Assembly: GCA_030824275.1 (NCBI GenBank)
Contig: JAVBXY010000003.1
Span: 62,001-126,000 of the forward strand
Reading direction: 5' to 3'
From: Rhodocyclaceae bacterium
Lineage (GTDB): Bacteria > Pseudomonadota > Gammaproteobacteria > Burkholderiales > Rhodocyclaceae
Length of the DNA stretch: 64,000 nucleotides
The position numbers and the translations under genes are program-made. The notes under the pieces are model-generated. The model ran no database searches. It had not been told where the DNA came from and saw nothing but the letters and a program-made list of their open reading frames with translations. Positions 18,072 to 25,450 of this stretch are shown here, piece after piece; position 1 is the stretch's first letter; each line of letters opens with the position of its first letter.

Positions 18072-18538
18072 CAGTCCAGCATCAGCGCCGTCGTCTCCTT
18101 CAACTCCTCGATGACGATGCTCGACCGCACGTCGATCACGCCCGTCTGGCGCAGCAGCTTGTCGTTCATGAAGCTGCTGTAGCGCTGGAGATCGGGCACC
18201 TGTACGCGCAGCAGGTAGTCCATGTCGCCGGTGACGGCATGGCAGCCGGTCACCTCGGGCCAGGTGGCGACGGCATTGTGGAACTGTTCGGCGGGCCGCT
18301 TGCCGCCCTTCACCAGCTTGACGCTGACGAAGGCCAGAAGTTGCAGGCCAAGCTTCTGCGCGTCAAGCACGGCCACGTAGCGGCGGATGTAGCCGGCCTT
18401 CTCCAGCGCGGCGACGCGCCGCAGGCAGGGCGCAGGGGAGAGGTTCACCCGCGCCGCCAGATCGACGTTGGAGATGTGGCCCTCTTCCTGAAGGATGGTG
18501 AGGATTTTGCGGTCGATCTTGTCGATGGCAGCGGGCAT
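18071..18538 (-). CDS. Lrp/AsnC-family transcriptional regulator
   Basis: A 155-residue regulator with an N-terminal helix-turn-helix (KIDRKILTILQEEGHISNVDLAARVNLSPAPCLRRV) and a C-terminal RAM ligand-binding domain (VTGCHAVTGDMDYLLRVQVPD). The start at 18538 is set by CAGGAG on the minus strand; the open frame extends 25 codons further without a ribosome site. It is divergent from 4-hydroxyphenylpyruvate dioxygenase, so tyrosine or a related aromatic amino acid is a plausible effector. A palindrome just upstream is a candidate autoregulatory site. Confidence 0.92.
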   Translation of the reverse strand: MPAAIDKIDRKILTILQEEGHISNVDLAARVNLSPAPCLRRVAALEKAGYIRRYVAVLDAQKLGLQLLAFVSVKLVKGGKRPAEQFHNAVATWPEVTGCHAVTGDMDYLLRVQVPDLQRYSSFMNDKLLRQTGVIDVRSSIVIEELKETTALMLD

Positions 18539-18549
18539 GATGGACTCCT

Positions 18550-18566
18550 GCGCAATTTTGTTGCGC
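18550..18566. promoter_or_regulatory. Palindromic operator candidate for the Lrp-type regulator
   Basis: GCGCAA-TTTTG-TTGCGC, a perfect 6-bp inverted repeat with an A/T-rich centre, 11 bases upstream of the regulator start and in the gap to the dioxygenase gene. This form (GC-rich arms, A/T centre) is common for Lrp/AsnC sites. A TTGACG -35-like box at 18576-18581 lies next to it. Confidence 0.5.
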
Positions 18567-18655
18567 GATATTCGCTTGACGAAGAACATTTCGCAAGCTA
18601 ATTGTTGAATCATTGCCTTATCGTTCCCTCACCCCAAAAAACAGAGGAGAACAGC

Positions 18656-19783
18656 ATGAACGCACCGGAGACGCAGGCCGCCACCGTAGCTACCAACGCC
18701 GCCACCTGGGAGAACCCCATGGGCACCGACGGCATGGAATTCATCGAATACGCCGCGCCCGATCCCGAGGCCATGGGCAAGCTCTTCGAGTCCCTCGGTT
18801 TCCGCGCCGTGGCGAAACACCGGCACAAGAACGTGACGCTCTATCGCCAGGGCGAGATCAACTTCATCATCAACGCCGAGCCGGATTCCTACGCCCAGCG
18901 CTTTGCCCGCCTGCACGGCCCGTCGATCTGCGCCATGGCTTTCCGCGTCCAGGACTCCAAGGCGGCCTACGCCCGGGCGCAGGAACTCGGTGCCTGGGGC
19001 ATCGACTGCAAGAGCGGGCCGATGGAACTCAATATCCCCGCCATCAAGGGCATCGGCGATTCGCTGATCTACCTGGTGGACCGCTGGCCCGGCAAGAACG
19101 GTGCGCAGCCCGGCGACTTCGGCAACATCAGCATCTACGACGTGGATTTCGAGCCTATCCCCGGCGTCGCGCCGCAATGGGAGGGCCATGGCTTTCTGCG
19201 TATCGACCATCTGACCCACAACGTCTATCGCGGCCGCATGAACGAATGGGTGAGCTTCTACGAGCGCCTGTTCAACTTCCGCGAGATCCGCTACTTCAAC
19301 CTCGAAGGCCGCGTCACCGGCATCAAGTCGCGGGCCATGTATTCGCCCTGCGGCAAGATCCGCATTCCGATCAACGAGGAAGGCAACGACACCCAGGGCC
19401 AGATTCAGGAATATCTCGACAAGTACCACGGCGAGGGCATCCAGCACGTGGCGCTGTCCTCCCATGATCTGCGTCACGGCGTCGACGCCCTCAAGGCCGC
19501 CGGCATCAATCTGCTCGACACGCCGGACACCTACTACGAGCTGGTGGACCAGCGCATCCCCGGCCACGGAGAGAATCTGGACGAGCTGCGCTCACGCCGC
19601 ATCCTCATCGACGGCGAGCCGGGCAAGCTGCTGCTACAGATATTTTCGGAGAACCAGCTCGGTCCGATCTTCTACGAGTTCATCGAGCGCAAGGGCAACG
19701 ACGGCTTCGGCGAAGGCAACTTCAAGGCCTTGTTCGAATCGCTGGAGCTGGACCAGATGCGACGCGGGGTGCTGGCGGCATAG
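18656..19783 (+). CDS. hpd: 4-hydroxyphenylpyruvate dioxygenase
   Basis: A 375-residue non-heme iron dioxygenase that converts 4-hydroxyphenylpyruvate to homogentisate in tyrosine breakdown. Two vicinal-oxygen-chelate halves are visible; the iron ligands are His in LRIDHLTHNV, His in GIQHVALSSHDL and Glu in FYEFIERKGNDGFGEGNFKALFESLE. GAGGAGA precedes the ATG at 18656; an upstream in-frame start lacks a site. The homogentisate dioxygenase and later pathway genes are not in the window. The divergent Lrp-type gene is the likely regulator. Confidence 0.95.
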   Translation: MNAPETQAATVATNAATWENPMGTDGMEFIEYAAPDPEAMGKLFESLGFRAVAKHRHKNVTLYRQGEINFIINAEPDSYAQRFARLHGPSICAMAFRVQDSKAAYARAQELGAWGIDCKSGPMELNIPAIKGIGDSLIYLVDRWPGKNGAQPGDFGNISIYDVDFEPIPGVAPQWEGHGFLRIDHLTHNVYRGRMNEWVSFYERLFNFREIRYFNLEGRVTGIKSRAMYSPCGKIRIPINEEGNDTQGQIQEYLDKYHGEGIQHVALSSHDLRHGVDALKAAGINLLDTPDTYYELVDQRIPGHGENLDELRSRRILIDGEPGKLLLQIFSENQLGPIFYEFIERKGNDGFGEGNFKALFESLELDQMRRGVLAA

Positions 19784-19789
19784 GATGCC

Positions 19790-19814
19790 GAAAAGTCGGC
19801 CCCGGCGGGACGGC
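19790..19814 (-). repeat. Dispersed 25-bp repeat, copy 4
   Basis: Minus-strand reading GCCGTCCCGCCGG then GGCCGACTTTTC. It starts 7 bases after the dioxygenase stop, the same distance as copy 3 from its gene. Confidence 0.75.
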
Positions 19815-19851
19815 ATGCAGGGCAGGGGTGGTCATCGGTTTTGGCTTGCCG

Positions 19852-20712
19852 TCACTTGCGGCAGAAAATCTGCACCCTGTTCCGGCCCTGTTCCTTGGCC
19901 TGATACATGGCATCGTCGGCATTCTTGGATAGCTCAATGTCATCAGCCCCATGATCCGGATAGATCGCAATGCCCGAACTTGAGGAAATGTTCAAGCAGT
20001 GATTGCCGGGCAACTCAATGGCTTGGTTGAGTGCGGCGCGGATTTTTTCGGCAACCACCAGCGCATCCTGCTCATCCTGTATGGTCGGCAGCAAAACCAC
20101 GAACTCATCACCGCCCAGCCGTCCCACCGTGTCCGACTCCCGCATGCAGGACTGTATGCGCTGGGCGACGGCCTTTAGCAGCAAATCGCCGACATGGTGG
20201 CCCAGCGTGTCATTGACCGGCTTGAACTTATCAAGGTCGATGAAGATCAGGGCGATGCGCGTCTTGTCCCGTTTTGCCTGGGCAATCGCATGCTGCAAGC
20301 GATCGCTGAACAGAGTCCGGTTGGGCAGGTCGGTGAGGACGTCGTACTGGGCCATGTGCGCCAGCTGGTCCTCCATGATCTTGCGCTCGGTGATTTCCTT
20401 GGAAATGCAGATGACCGAGGCGACTCGGTCATGGTCGTCAAATATCGGTTTGGCGGTGGTCAGATAGTAGCGATCACCGTCGGGGCGTGGAACGCGTACC
20501 TCGATCGTCTTGCTTTCGCCCTTTTCGAATACCCAACTGACGATGGCAAAACGCTTATCCGCTTCATCTTGAGGAAAGACATCCCAGATCCTTTTGCCGA
20601 TGATTGCCTCTTGACTCCTTCCGACGCCATCGGCGAACGCGCGGTTCACATAGGCGTATTGGCCATCCGGCGAAAACATGAAAATGGGGTCGCTGGATTC
20701 ATCCAGCATCAC
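19852..20712 (-). CDS. PAS-GGDEF diguanylate cyclase, 5' part frameshifted
   Basis: 286 residues in the open frame. A PAS domain (DESSDPIFMFSPDGQYAYVN) with its PAC motif is followed by a GGDEF domain with the intact signature GGDEF (RLGGDEFVVLLP) and substrate-binding DLDKFKPVNDTLGHHVGD, so it should make c-di-GMP. The frame is cut by a stop just upstream of a run of ten A (minus strand, 20772-20781). If the run had nine A, the frame would extend through TLAVNTLQKKTEAELIANL, a normal linker helix, to about 20842. No ribosome site precedes the start at 20712. The gene may be a pseudogene, a sequencing error or a slippage site. Confidence 0.75.
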   Translation of the reverse strand: MMLDESSDPIFMFSPDGQYAYVNRAFADGVGRSQEAIIGKRIWDVFPQDEADKRFAIVSWVFEKGESKTIEVRVPRPDGDRYYLTTAKPIFDDHDRVASVICISKEITERKIMEDQLAHMAQYDVLTDLPNRTLFSDRLQHAIAQAKRDKTRIALIFIDLDKFKPVNDTLGHHVGDLLLKAVAQRIQSCMRESDTVGRLGGDEFVVLLPTIQDEQDALVVAEKIRAALNQAIELPGNHCLNISSSSGIAIYPDHGADDIELSKNADDAMYQAKEQGRNRVQIFCRK

Positions 20713-20972
20713 GCGGTATTTCCGCTCGCTGGCACGCAGTTGTTCCAGATTGGCGATGAGTTCGGCTTCGGTTTTTTTTTTGCAAGGTATTCACGGCCAG
20801 AGTAAAAAACGGTGCGTCGACTGTTTGCCGGCAAGGATACACAAACGGCGCTTAGCCGCCAGTATGGCGGAGAGTACGGTAGCGATCACTTCCGGACTGA
20901 TCCGGCGGGGAAAATCATACTTGGCCAGGTATGCTAGCCTGCACGGATAAGATGTCCTCCCGCGAGGCCGCC

Positions 20973-21239
20973 ATGCAGGTCAATATTCTCGAAGCCAAGA
21001 ACCGGTTTTCCGAACTCGTCAAATCAGCCCAGGCCGGTGAAGAAGTCATCATCGCCAATCGGGGGGTGCCCATGGCGCGGCTGGTACCAGCAGGGGCGTT
21101 TTCCGCGACTTCCGAGCTTTCGGTGTCCGGCGGAAACATCGTCGCCTGGTTGAAGGCGCATCCGCTGCCTGCTCATGTGCGGCGTGGTCACGACGAAATC
21201 GAGGCGGCCCTGCACGAAGAGCGCGCGGCGTGGGATTGA
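20973..21239 (+). CDS. Antitoxin, Phd/YefM family
   Basis: An 88-residue protein starting MQVNILEAKNRFSELVKSAQAGEEVIIANRGVPMARLVP, the DNA-binding N terminus of Phd/YefM antitoxins, with a C-terminal toxin-wrapping tail ending EIEAALHEERAAWD. The start at 20973 fits the family; an upstream ATG at 20952 is also possible. It overlaps the PIN-domain toxin reading frame by 10 bases, the usual arrangement for such pairs. The toxin is frameshifted, so this antitoxin may be an orphan now. Confidence 0.88.
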   Translation: MQVNILEAKNRFSELVKSAQAGEEVIIANRGVPMARLVPAGAFSATSELSVSGGNIVAWLKAHPLPAHVRRGHDEIEAALHEERAAWD

Positions 21240-21651
21240 TCTATCTCGATACCTGTTTGCTGATCTACGCCTTCGAGCAGGATCCGGTCCACGGCAATCG
21301 TGTGCGCAAGGCGCTGGCCAAGGAGCCGGCCGGTTCGCCGTTTCACCGTTGGTGAAGTTCGAATGTCTGGTGGCGCCATTACGCACCGGCAACATGGTGC
21401 TGCAACGTTATTACGAAGAAGGCTTGGCGAATTTTGTTCAGCTGCCTCTGCCCGAGCCGGTATTTCTTCTGGGCGCCCAATTACGCGCGCGCTTCGGGCG
21501 GAAAACGCCGGATGCCCTGCATCTGGCCGTGGCGCAATTCCACGGCTGCGATGCATTCTGGACCAATGATGACCGCCGGACCCAAGCTACACATGGCCTG
21601 GCGCTCAATATCCTGACGGAAGCAACCAAGGCTTGGATCGACAGGCGGTGA
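21230..21651 (+). pseudogene. PIN-domain toxin (VapC family), frameshifted
   Basis: A GTG start at 21230 gives GLIYLDTCLLIYAFEQDP with the first catalytic Asp of a PIN RNase, but the frame stops at 21350 (FHRW then TGA). The other frame continues the same protein: FAVSPLVKFECLVAPL, then KTPDALHLAVAQFHGCDAFWTNDDR with the remaining acidic residues, to 21651. The break lies near 21325-21340 in a GGCCGG stretch; gaining one or losing two bases there would restore a protein of about 140 residues. All PIN catalytic residues are otherwise kept, so the mutation looks recent or is a sequencing error. Confidence 0.8.
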
Positions 21652-22027
21652 TGCCCCGTGTCGCCAGTCCCACAGGGATTTCCTCCGGTCACGCCGACTT
21701 TTGCGAGTGACCGAATTTTCCCCTCCAGCGACACTCGCCGCCTCTTGTCAGATCAGCAGCCGGTGACCAAGTGCAGTGGAGGCTCAGGTAGGTCGGCTAC
21801 TGAGTGCTCCTCGGCCTGAGCCGACGTTGCCGTTGTACTGCTAATCAGTCAGCAGTAATCCGCTTACCTGCCGCTCAGCCTGGAACCACTCTGAACGGCA
21901 GCTTTTCAATCCGAGTAACGCGAACTTCCGACCCTAAGCGGTAGTTCATACCCCGAAAACGGACATTCAACGCTTGACATGATAGGCGGCTGCCATCTTG
22001 TCGGGCAACGTCCTCTCGATGGAAGAG
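21652..22027. other. Gap between the toxin remnant and the ATPase-TIR gene
   Basis: 376 bases without a supported gene. It begins with a split copy of the dispersed repeat (21653-21667 and 21693-21702) and ends in the attC-like element. A plus-strand open frame that starts here and runs through the TIR region (21998-22519) is antisense to a clear domain and is not accepted as a gene. Confidence 0.5.
21653..21702 (+). repeat. Split copy of the dispersed 25-bp repeat (copy 5)
   Basis: GCCCCGTGTCGCCAG at 21653-21667 resembles the left half and GCCGACTTTT at 21693-21702 matches the right half, separated by about 25 bases. It starts one base after the toxin stop. Confidence 0.45.
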
Positions 22028-22033
22028 TTAAAC
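21965..22033 (-). other. Integron attC-like element at the 3' end of the ATPase-TIR gene
   Basis: On the minus strand the 69 bases start with GTTTAAC (form RYYYAAC) and end with CAAGC-GTTGAAT (form GTTRRRY), the two outer boxes of an attC site. Between them GAGAGGACGTTGCC and GGCAGCCGCCTATC pair imperfectly (10 Watson-Crick pairs and one wobble of 14) around a CGACAAGAT loop. The gene's TAA stop lies inside the first box, as in many gene cassettes. No integrase gene is in the window. Confidence 0.5.
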
Positions 22034-23506
22034 GTCTTCAAGAAGCTCAAACAGTTTGAAGACAATTTCGTCTGTGACCTTGTTCGTGAGGTCAGATCCA
22101 AGGGCCGCATAGTTCTTGAACGAAATGCCGACTATGTCTTTCGGTATTCCAGGAACCGGAGCGTCATCAAGATAGACCGGGATGACTGCTGCTTCGGCGA
22201 CTCTTGGGGCGAAGCATTCGCGCTCGAAGGTTGGCCAAATCTTCTCTACGTGGTGCTTGTCGAGAAGGCAGACGACGAACCTGGACTGTTCTCCGAATAT
22301 CTCAGTAAAGCTTTTGTGCCATGCTTTTCCAAGATAGTTGGCTTCAAAGTATTCGTCGTAGAAGACAGCGCAGTCAAAGAGATCGAGTTGGTCGGCGATC
22401 AACTTGGCGAGGCTGCGATTTTCCCCAGCGAAGGAAATCGCGAAGTCAAACTGGTACTCCTTGACCCCTGCTCTGAACCCGCATGCGGTACGTATAACCT
22501 CCCAGTCGAGGTGCTTTAGGTAGTAGAAGAGAGCTGGGTCTTCGATTGCGAAGATTTTGGTTTCGGGGTTGTAGTAGAAATACCTGTCACAAATTGGCTT
22601 CGATTCGATCAAGGTCGCAAGTCGCTTCTCCTTGATGTTGTTGATGCTTCCGCGGACATCTGGATTCGCGTTTGCTAGCTCGTTGAGATCGACGATAGAA
22701 CTGTCTTGCTCAGCCACACAGCGAAGCAACTTTAGGTACGGATCGTTTGTTGATCGGAAGCGACGGCCTCGGCAGAACTCTTTGACTGCCTCTTGGTATG
22801 AGTGCTCCAGGCGCTGAACAACCCTTGCGCGAATTTCGGCTGATGTGTAATGCAAGGCGTGAAGGTCTGTCGCTGTCTCTGTCACCTTGTTGATCAGGCA
22901 AACCGACTGACAAACCAACTGCGTTAGCCAATAGTCGCCCTTTGTTTCGTTGAAAATGGCACTGTAATCGCCGAACTTGACATTAAGTCGTTCCTCACCC
23001 TTCCGTACCAATTCAGCCATTGTCTCAACGGTAGCAGGAGCGATCCGATGAATTCCGCATCGTTTTGCTATGTCGTGAACCAAGTGAATTAGTTCGCTCC
23101 CCACCCGATTGATGCCGATGATGACGACCTTGGGGTGGCTGTCGTCGCCGTACTCTTCGGCCGCGATCTTTACGATGTCTGCGATCTTTGACTGAGTGAC
23201 ATTGTCGAGCCGATGGAAGTCGTCAACGATGAAATTGCCTTTTAGTGCGGCGTTCGCAAGCTCGAGTATTCGAGGCATGTCCTTGCTTCGACGCGCAGAG
23301 AGGTACTCGAAGCCTGCTTCCGGGAGTGACTCTTCGATGATCTTTTTGACCGCAGTTGTCTTTCCCGTCCCGGATTGACCTTCAACGATGACGGGCTTCC
23401 CAGGATTTCGGATGTCTACCAGGAGCTCGCCGAAGTTGGGCGGCCGAACGAATGTGAATTCTGGGACTCCCTCGGTCCGAAACACTTCTTCTAGTAGGTA
23501 CTTCAT
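22028..23506 (-). CDS. P-loop ATPase with C-terminal TIR domain (candidate defence protein)
   Basis: A 492-residue protein. Residues 1-240 form an AAA/STAND-like ATPase: Walker A GQSGTGKTT (43-51), Walker B NFIVDDFH (91-98), and VVIIGINRVG (127-136) as a sensor strand. Residues about 250-340 look like a winged helix. Residues 352-470 are a TIR domain: FDFAISFAGENR, VFYDEYFEANYLGKAW, a glutamate in SFTEIFGEQSRF (Glu402, candidate NADase residue), and WPTFERECFAPR. Such ATPase-TIR proteins are known to sense phage and deplete NAD. Codon use and base composition are visibly lower in GC than the neighbours, and the gene sits between a broken toxin-antitoxin pair and a transposase remnant. Confidence 0.85.
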   Translation of the reverse strand: MKYLLEEVFRTEGVPEFTFVRPPNFGELLVDIRNPGKPVIVEGQSGTGKTTAVKKIIEESLPEAGFEYLSARRSKDMPRILELANAALKGNFIVDDFHRLDNVTQSKIADIVKIAAEEYGDDSHPKVVIIGINRVGSELIHLVHDIAKRCGIHRIAPATVETMAELVRKGEERLNVKFGDYSAIFNETKGDYWLTQLVCQSVCLINKVTETATDLHALHYTSAEIRARVVQRLEHSYQEAVKEFCRGRRFRSTNDPYLKLLRCVAEQDSSIVDLNELANANPDVRGSINNIKEKRLATLIESKPICDRYFYYNPETKIFAIEDPALFYYLKHLDWEVIRTACGFRAGVKEYQFDFAISFAGENRSLAKLIADQLDLFDCAVFYDEYFEANYLGKAWHKSFTEIFGEQSRFVVCLLDKHHVEKIWPTFERECFAPRVAEAAVIPVYLDDAPVPGIPKDIVGISFKNYAALGSDLTNKVTDEIVFKLFELLEDV

Positions 23507-23548
23507 GCTGCTCCCTCGATTGACTTGATGGGCCGAAGAAATAAGGAC

Positions 23549-23555
23549 GTCTAAC
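23549..23555 (-). other. GTTRRRY cassette-boundary site candidate
   Basis: GTTAGAC on the minus strand, 43 bases upstream of the ATPase-TIR start. With the attC-like element at 21965-22033 it would delimit a cassette of about 1584 bases holding only that gene. A heptamer alone is weak evidence. Confidence 0.35.
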
Positions 23556-23648
23556 GACGCTATAGAAAAACTCTGTTCATCCGCGCATTCTGCTGCTAAC
23601 TAAATGGAATAACAAGAGTCGAAGCCGGATTGAGTATTGGAGTCCGCC

Positions 23649-23960
23649 ATGGCCCGTTGCAAACCTATCGACACCAGCCCGCGCTTCATCGCCGTTGATC
23701 TCCGACGGCAATTGCTTCCCGGCACCTTCAAGTTCGCCTTGAACCACCTCATCGATCACGCACTCGATCTCAAGAGGTTCGACACCCGCTACCAGAACGA
23801 CCGGTTTGGTTTCTTCTCGGTCTTCTCATTACAGCTCCTTTTCGGGCGATTACGTCGTCCATCAGAGCAGAGTCTTCACTTATCTACCAGCATTAATTTC
23901 CGGGGCCACCTCTTCAGCCGATTTCGGCGAGAGCCCGAGGTCAATTCTCCCGCCGTTTGA
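23649..23960 (+). pseudogene. Truncated IS1182-type transposase remnant
   Basis: From ATG at 23649 the first 54 codons read MARCKPIDTSPRFIAVDL and later LLPGTFKFALNHLIDHALDL, ending RYQNDRFG, the conserved N terminus of IS1182-like DDE transposases. After about 23810 the frame loses similarity and stops at 23960, so at least 350 residues including the catalytic core are missing. No terminal inverted repeats were found. It marks past insertion activity beside the ATPase-TIR gene. Confidence 0.7.
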
Positions 23961-24277
23961 TCCTTGCCGCAATCCTCATGGCATTCCTAGCGACTGCTTA
24001 CGGGAAAATTTGCAACCGGCCGCTTCTGGCCGGGTCCGGAGATTGGCGGTCGCCGCCGATTGCCGCCATTGGGAAGAATAGTCAAATTGATGATTGGCCG
24101 TTATGTGGCGAAAGGCCCACAGGCGGGACCCGGCCGCAAGCGGACGCCAGCCTGCTGGGGGCCTACTTCCGTACTGAATCAATAGCCTAACGTCATACTT
24201 GTCGGCGATAGCTACATCTTCTAAACTTCAAGCGCACATCGTTCGTCAATACAACAACCTAGTCCAAAGGAGAATGC

Positions 24278-25066
24278 ATGATCTTTCGCACATACCTCGC
24301 CATAGCCATCGGTGTGCTTACCGTAGGCAGTGCATTCGCACAGCCTGTAGCTGCGACGTCTCATGATTCCGAGAAGGCGGCTATTAGAGACTACAAGGCG
24401 GCAATTGCGATCACCCAACAGAAGCTGAATGCCATCAGACCTTCAGATAAGCCGAGTAAAGGGGAGGAAAAACAGACAATTGCGAAGTACGAAAGCGACC
24501 TGGCGACCATCAAAACGTTGAGGGCGGACCTCGAAAAGGCAAAGGTTCAGAGGTCGCCCATCGAAAAGACCTACGAAATGCAGAAGGCCCCCCTCGAAAA
24601 GCAGAAGGCTGACATCGAAAAGCAGCAGGCTGGCATCGAAAAGCAGCAGGCTGAAATCGAAAAGACCTACGAAATGCAGAAGGCCTCCCTCGAAAAGCAA
24701 AAGATGGCCCTCGAAAAGCAAAAGGTGGCCCTCGAAAATCAAAAGGCAGACTTCCAAACACGAACTGCGGATTTCGAACAGGCAAAGGCAGCGCAGTGGG
24801 CCCTCGAAAAAGACCTTGAAGCGAGCGTCAAATGGAGAACAGATCGGATTGTAGATATGAAGCAGCGGTTGGAACGCCGCGCAAATGCACCGGCGCCAAA
24901 GAAGCATGTGCCATCAAAAGAACCATCACATGCGCCAAAGGCGCCCCCCAAAAATGAGGTGACCAATCACTGGGCGACGAAACCGGCAGCCGGAGCGCCA
25001 GCCCGTCAATTGCCGCCGCCAACCCAAACCGTTGCACCAAAGCTACAACAATCCATCCGCGACTGA
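24278..25066 (+). CDS. Exported coiled-coil repeat protein of unknown function
   Basis: A 262-residue protein with a signal peptide (MIFRTYLAIAIGVLTVGSAFAQ, cut likely after AFA). Residues about 95-170 are tandem heptads of the form LEKQKxA / IEKQQAx, giving one long charged coiled coil; the tail from 200 is rich in Pro, Ala and Lys. At DNA level the heptads are 21-bp repeats, and a 30-base block (IEKTYEMQKA) recurs 96 bases apart. AAAGGAGA precedes the ATG. No known family is recognised; the repeats predict length variation by slippage. It lies at the edge of the accessory island. Confidence 0.75.
   Translation: MIFRTYLAIAIGVLTVGSAFAQPVAATSHDSEKAAIRDYKAAIAITQQKLNAIRPSDKPSKGEEKQTIAKYESDLATIKTLRADLEKAKVQRSPIEKTYEMQKAPLEKQKADIEKQQAGIEKQQAEIEKTYEMQKASLEKQKMALEKQKVALENQKADFQTRTADFEQAKAAQWALEKDLEASVKWRTDRIVDMKQRLERRANAPAPKKHVPSKEPSHAPKAPPKNEVTNHWATKPAAGAPARQLPPPTQTVAPKLQQSIRD
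24560..24762 (+). repeat. In-frame 21-bp tandem repeats with a 96-bp higher-order period
   Basis: About nine imperfect units around CTCGAAAAGCAGAAGGCT; the block beginning ATCGAAAAGACCTACGAA occurs at 24560 and 24656, exactly 32 codons apart. All are in frame in the coiled-coil gene. Confidence 0.75.
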
Positions 25067-25450
25067 TAAGTCCAATACGCCCCAAATGACAATTTGGACG
25101 TAGCGCCATCAGGTGACGGTGATACTGCGGATGTGAATCAGGATGACGGCTCCCCCTTCACCAGGAGCCGGGCGAAAGTCCGCTAGAGCAAATGCCAAAA
25201 TGCCAAAATGCACAAGATCAAACCCGTAAAGCATGCCAATACATTGCCTGCGACAAAGCATAAACCCCTACCGTAACTTGGAAACCCAAAGTGGGTGAAG
25301 CGAAAACAATCACCCCTGCCATTGGCGTGCGGACCACCCTGAATATTGACGTTCGCTTCTGACGTGACCATCCGTCAGCTATCTGGGTACAGCGGTCGTT
25401 GGGATGGGAGCTTCATGGAGACTCCATCGACGGCAGTTGGCCGATTGTCG
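25067..25450. other. Gap without a recognised gene
   Basis: 384 bases at the island edge. A GTCCAA / TTGGAC inverted repeat lies just after the coiled-coil gene stop, and a short AAATGCC tandem run is near 25190. Nothing else can be supported; a 62-codon open frame here has no ribosome site or family signal. Confidence 0.4.

Larger units (their letters stand above)
23507..24277. other. Gap with transposase remnant and cassette-boundary site
   Basis: 771 bases with no intact gene. It contains a GTTAGAC site at 23549-23555 and a transposase N-terminal fragment from 23649 (both separate entries). The rest is mixed low- and high-GC sequence with no recognisable coding capacity; GCCTAAC at 24185-24191 is another isolated integron-box-like heptamer without a stem. 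Confidence 0.5.

Noticed and set aside
21998..22519. Plus-strand open frame of 173 codons opposite the TIR domain
   Set aside because: It is antisense to a clearly recognisable TIR domain and has no family signal; the overlap with the attC-like element also speaks against it.
24185..24191. GCCTAAC heptamer as a second integron boundary
   Set aside because: No attC-like stem or partner box was found next to it; a single heptamer is expected by chance.
24560..24762. Possible CRISPR-like array
   Set aside because: The repeats are contiguous 21-bp coding units without spacers.
24443..24907. Antisense open frame across the coiled-coil repeats
   Set aside because: It is a by-product of the 21-bp repeats; it is leucine/phenylalanine repeats without start signals, while the sense protein has a signal peptide and ribosome site.
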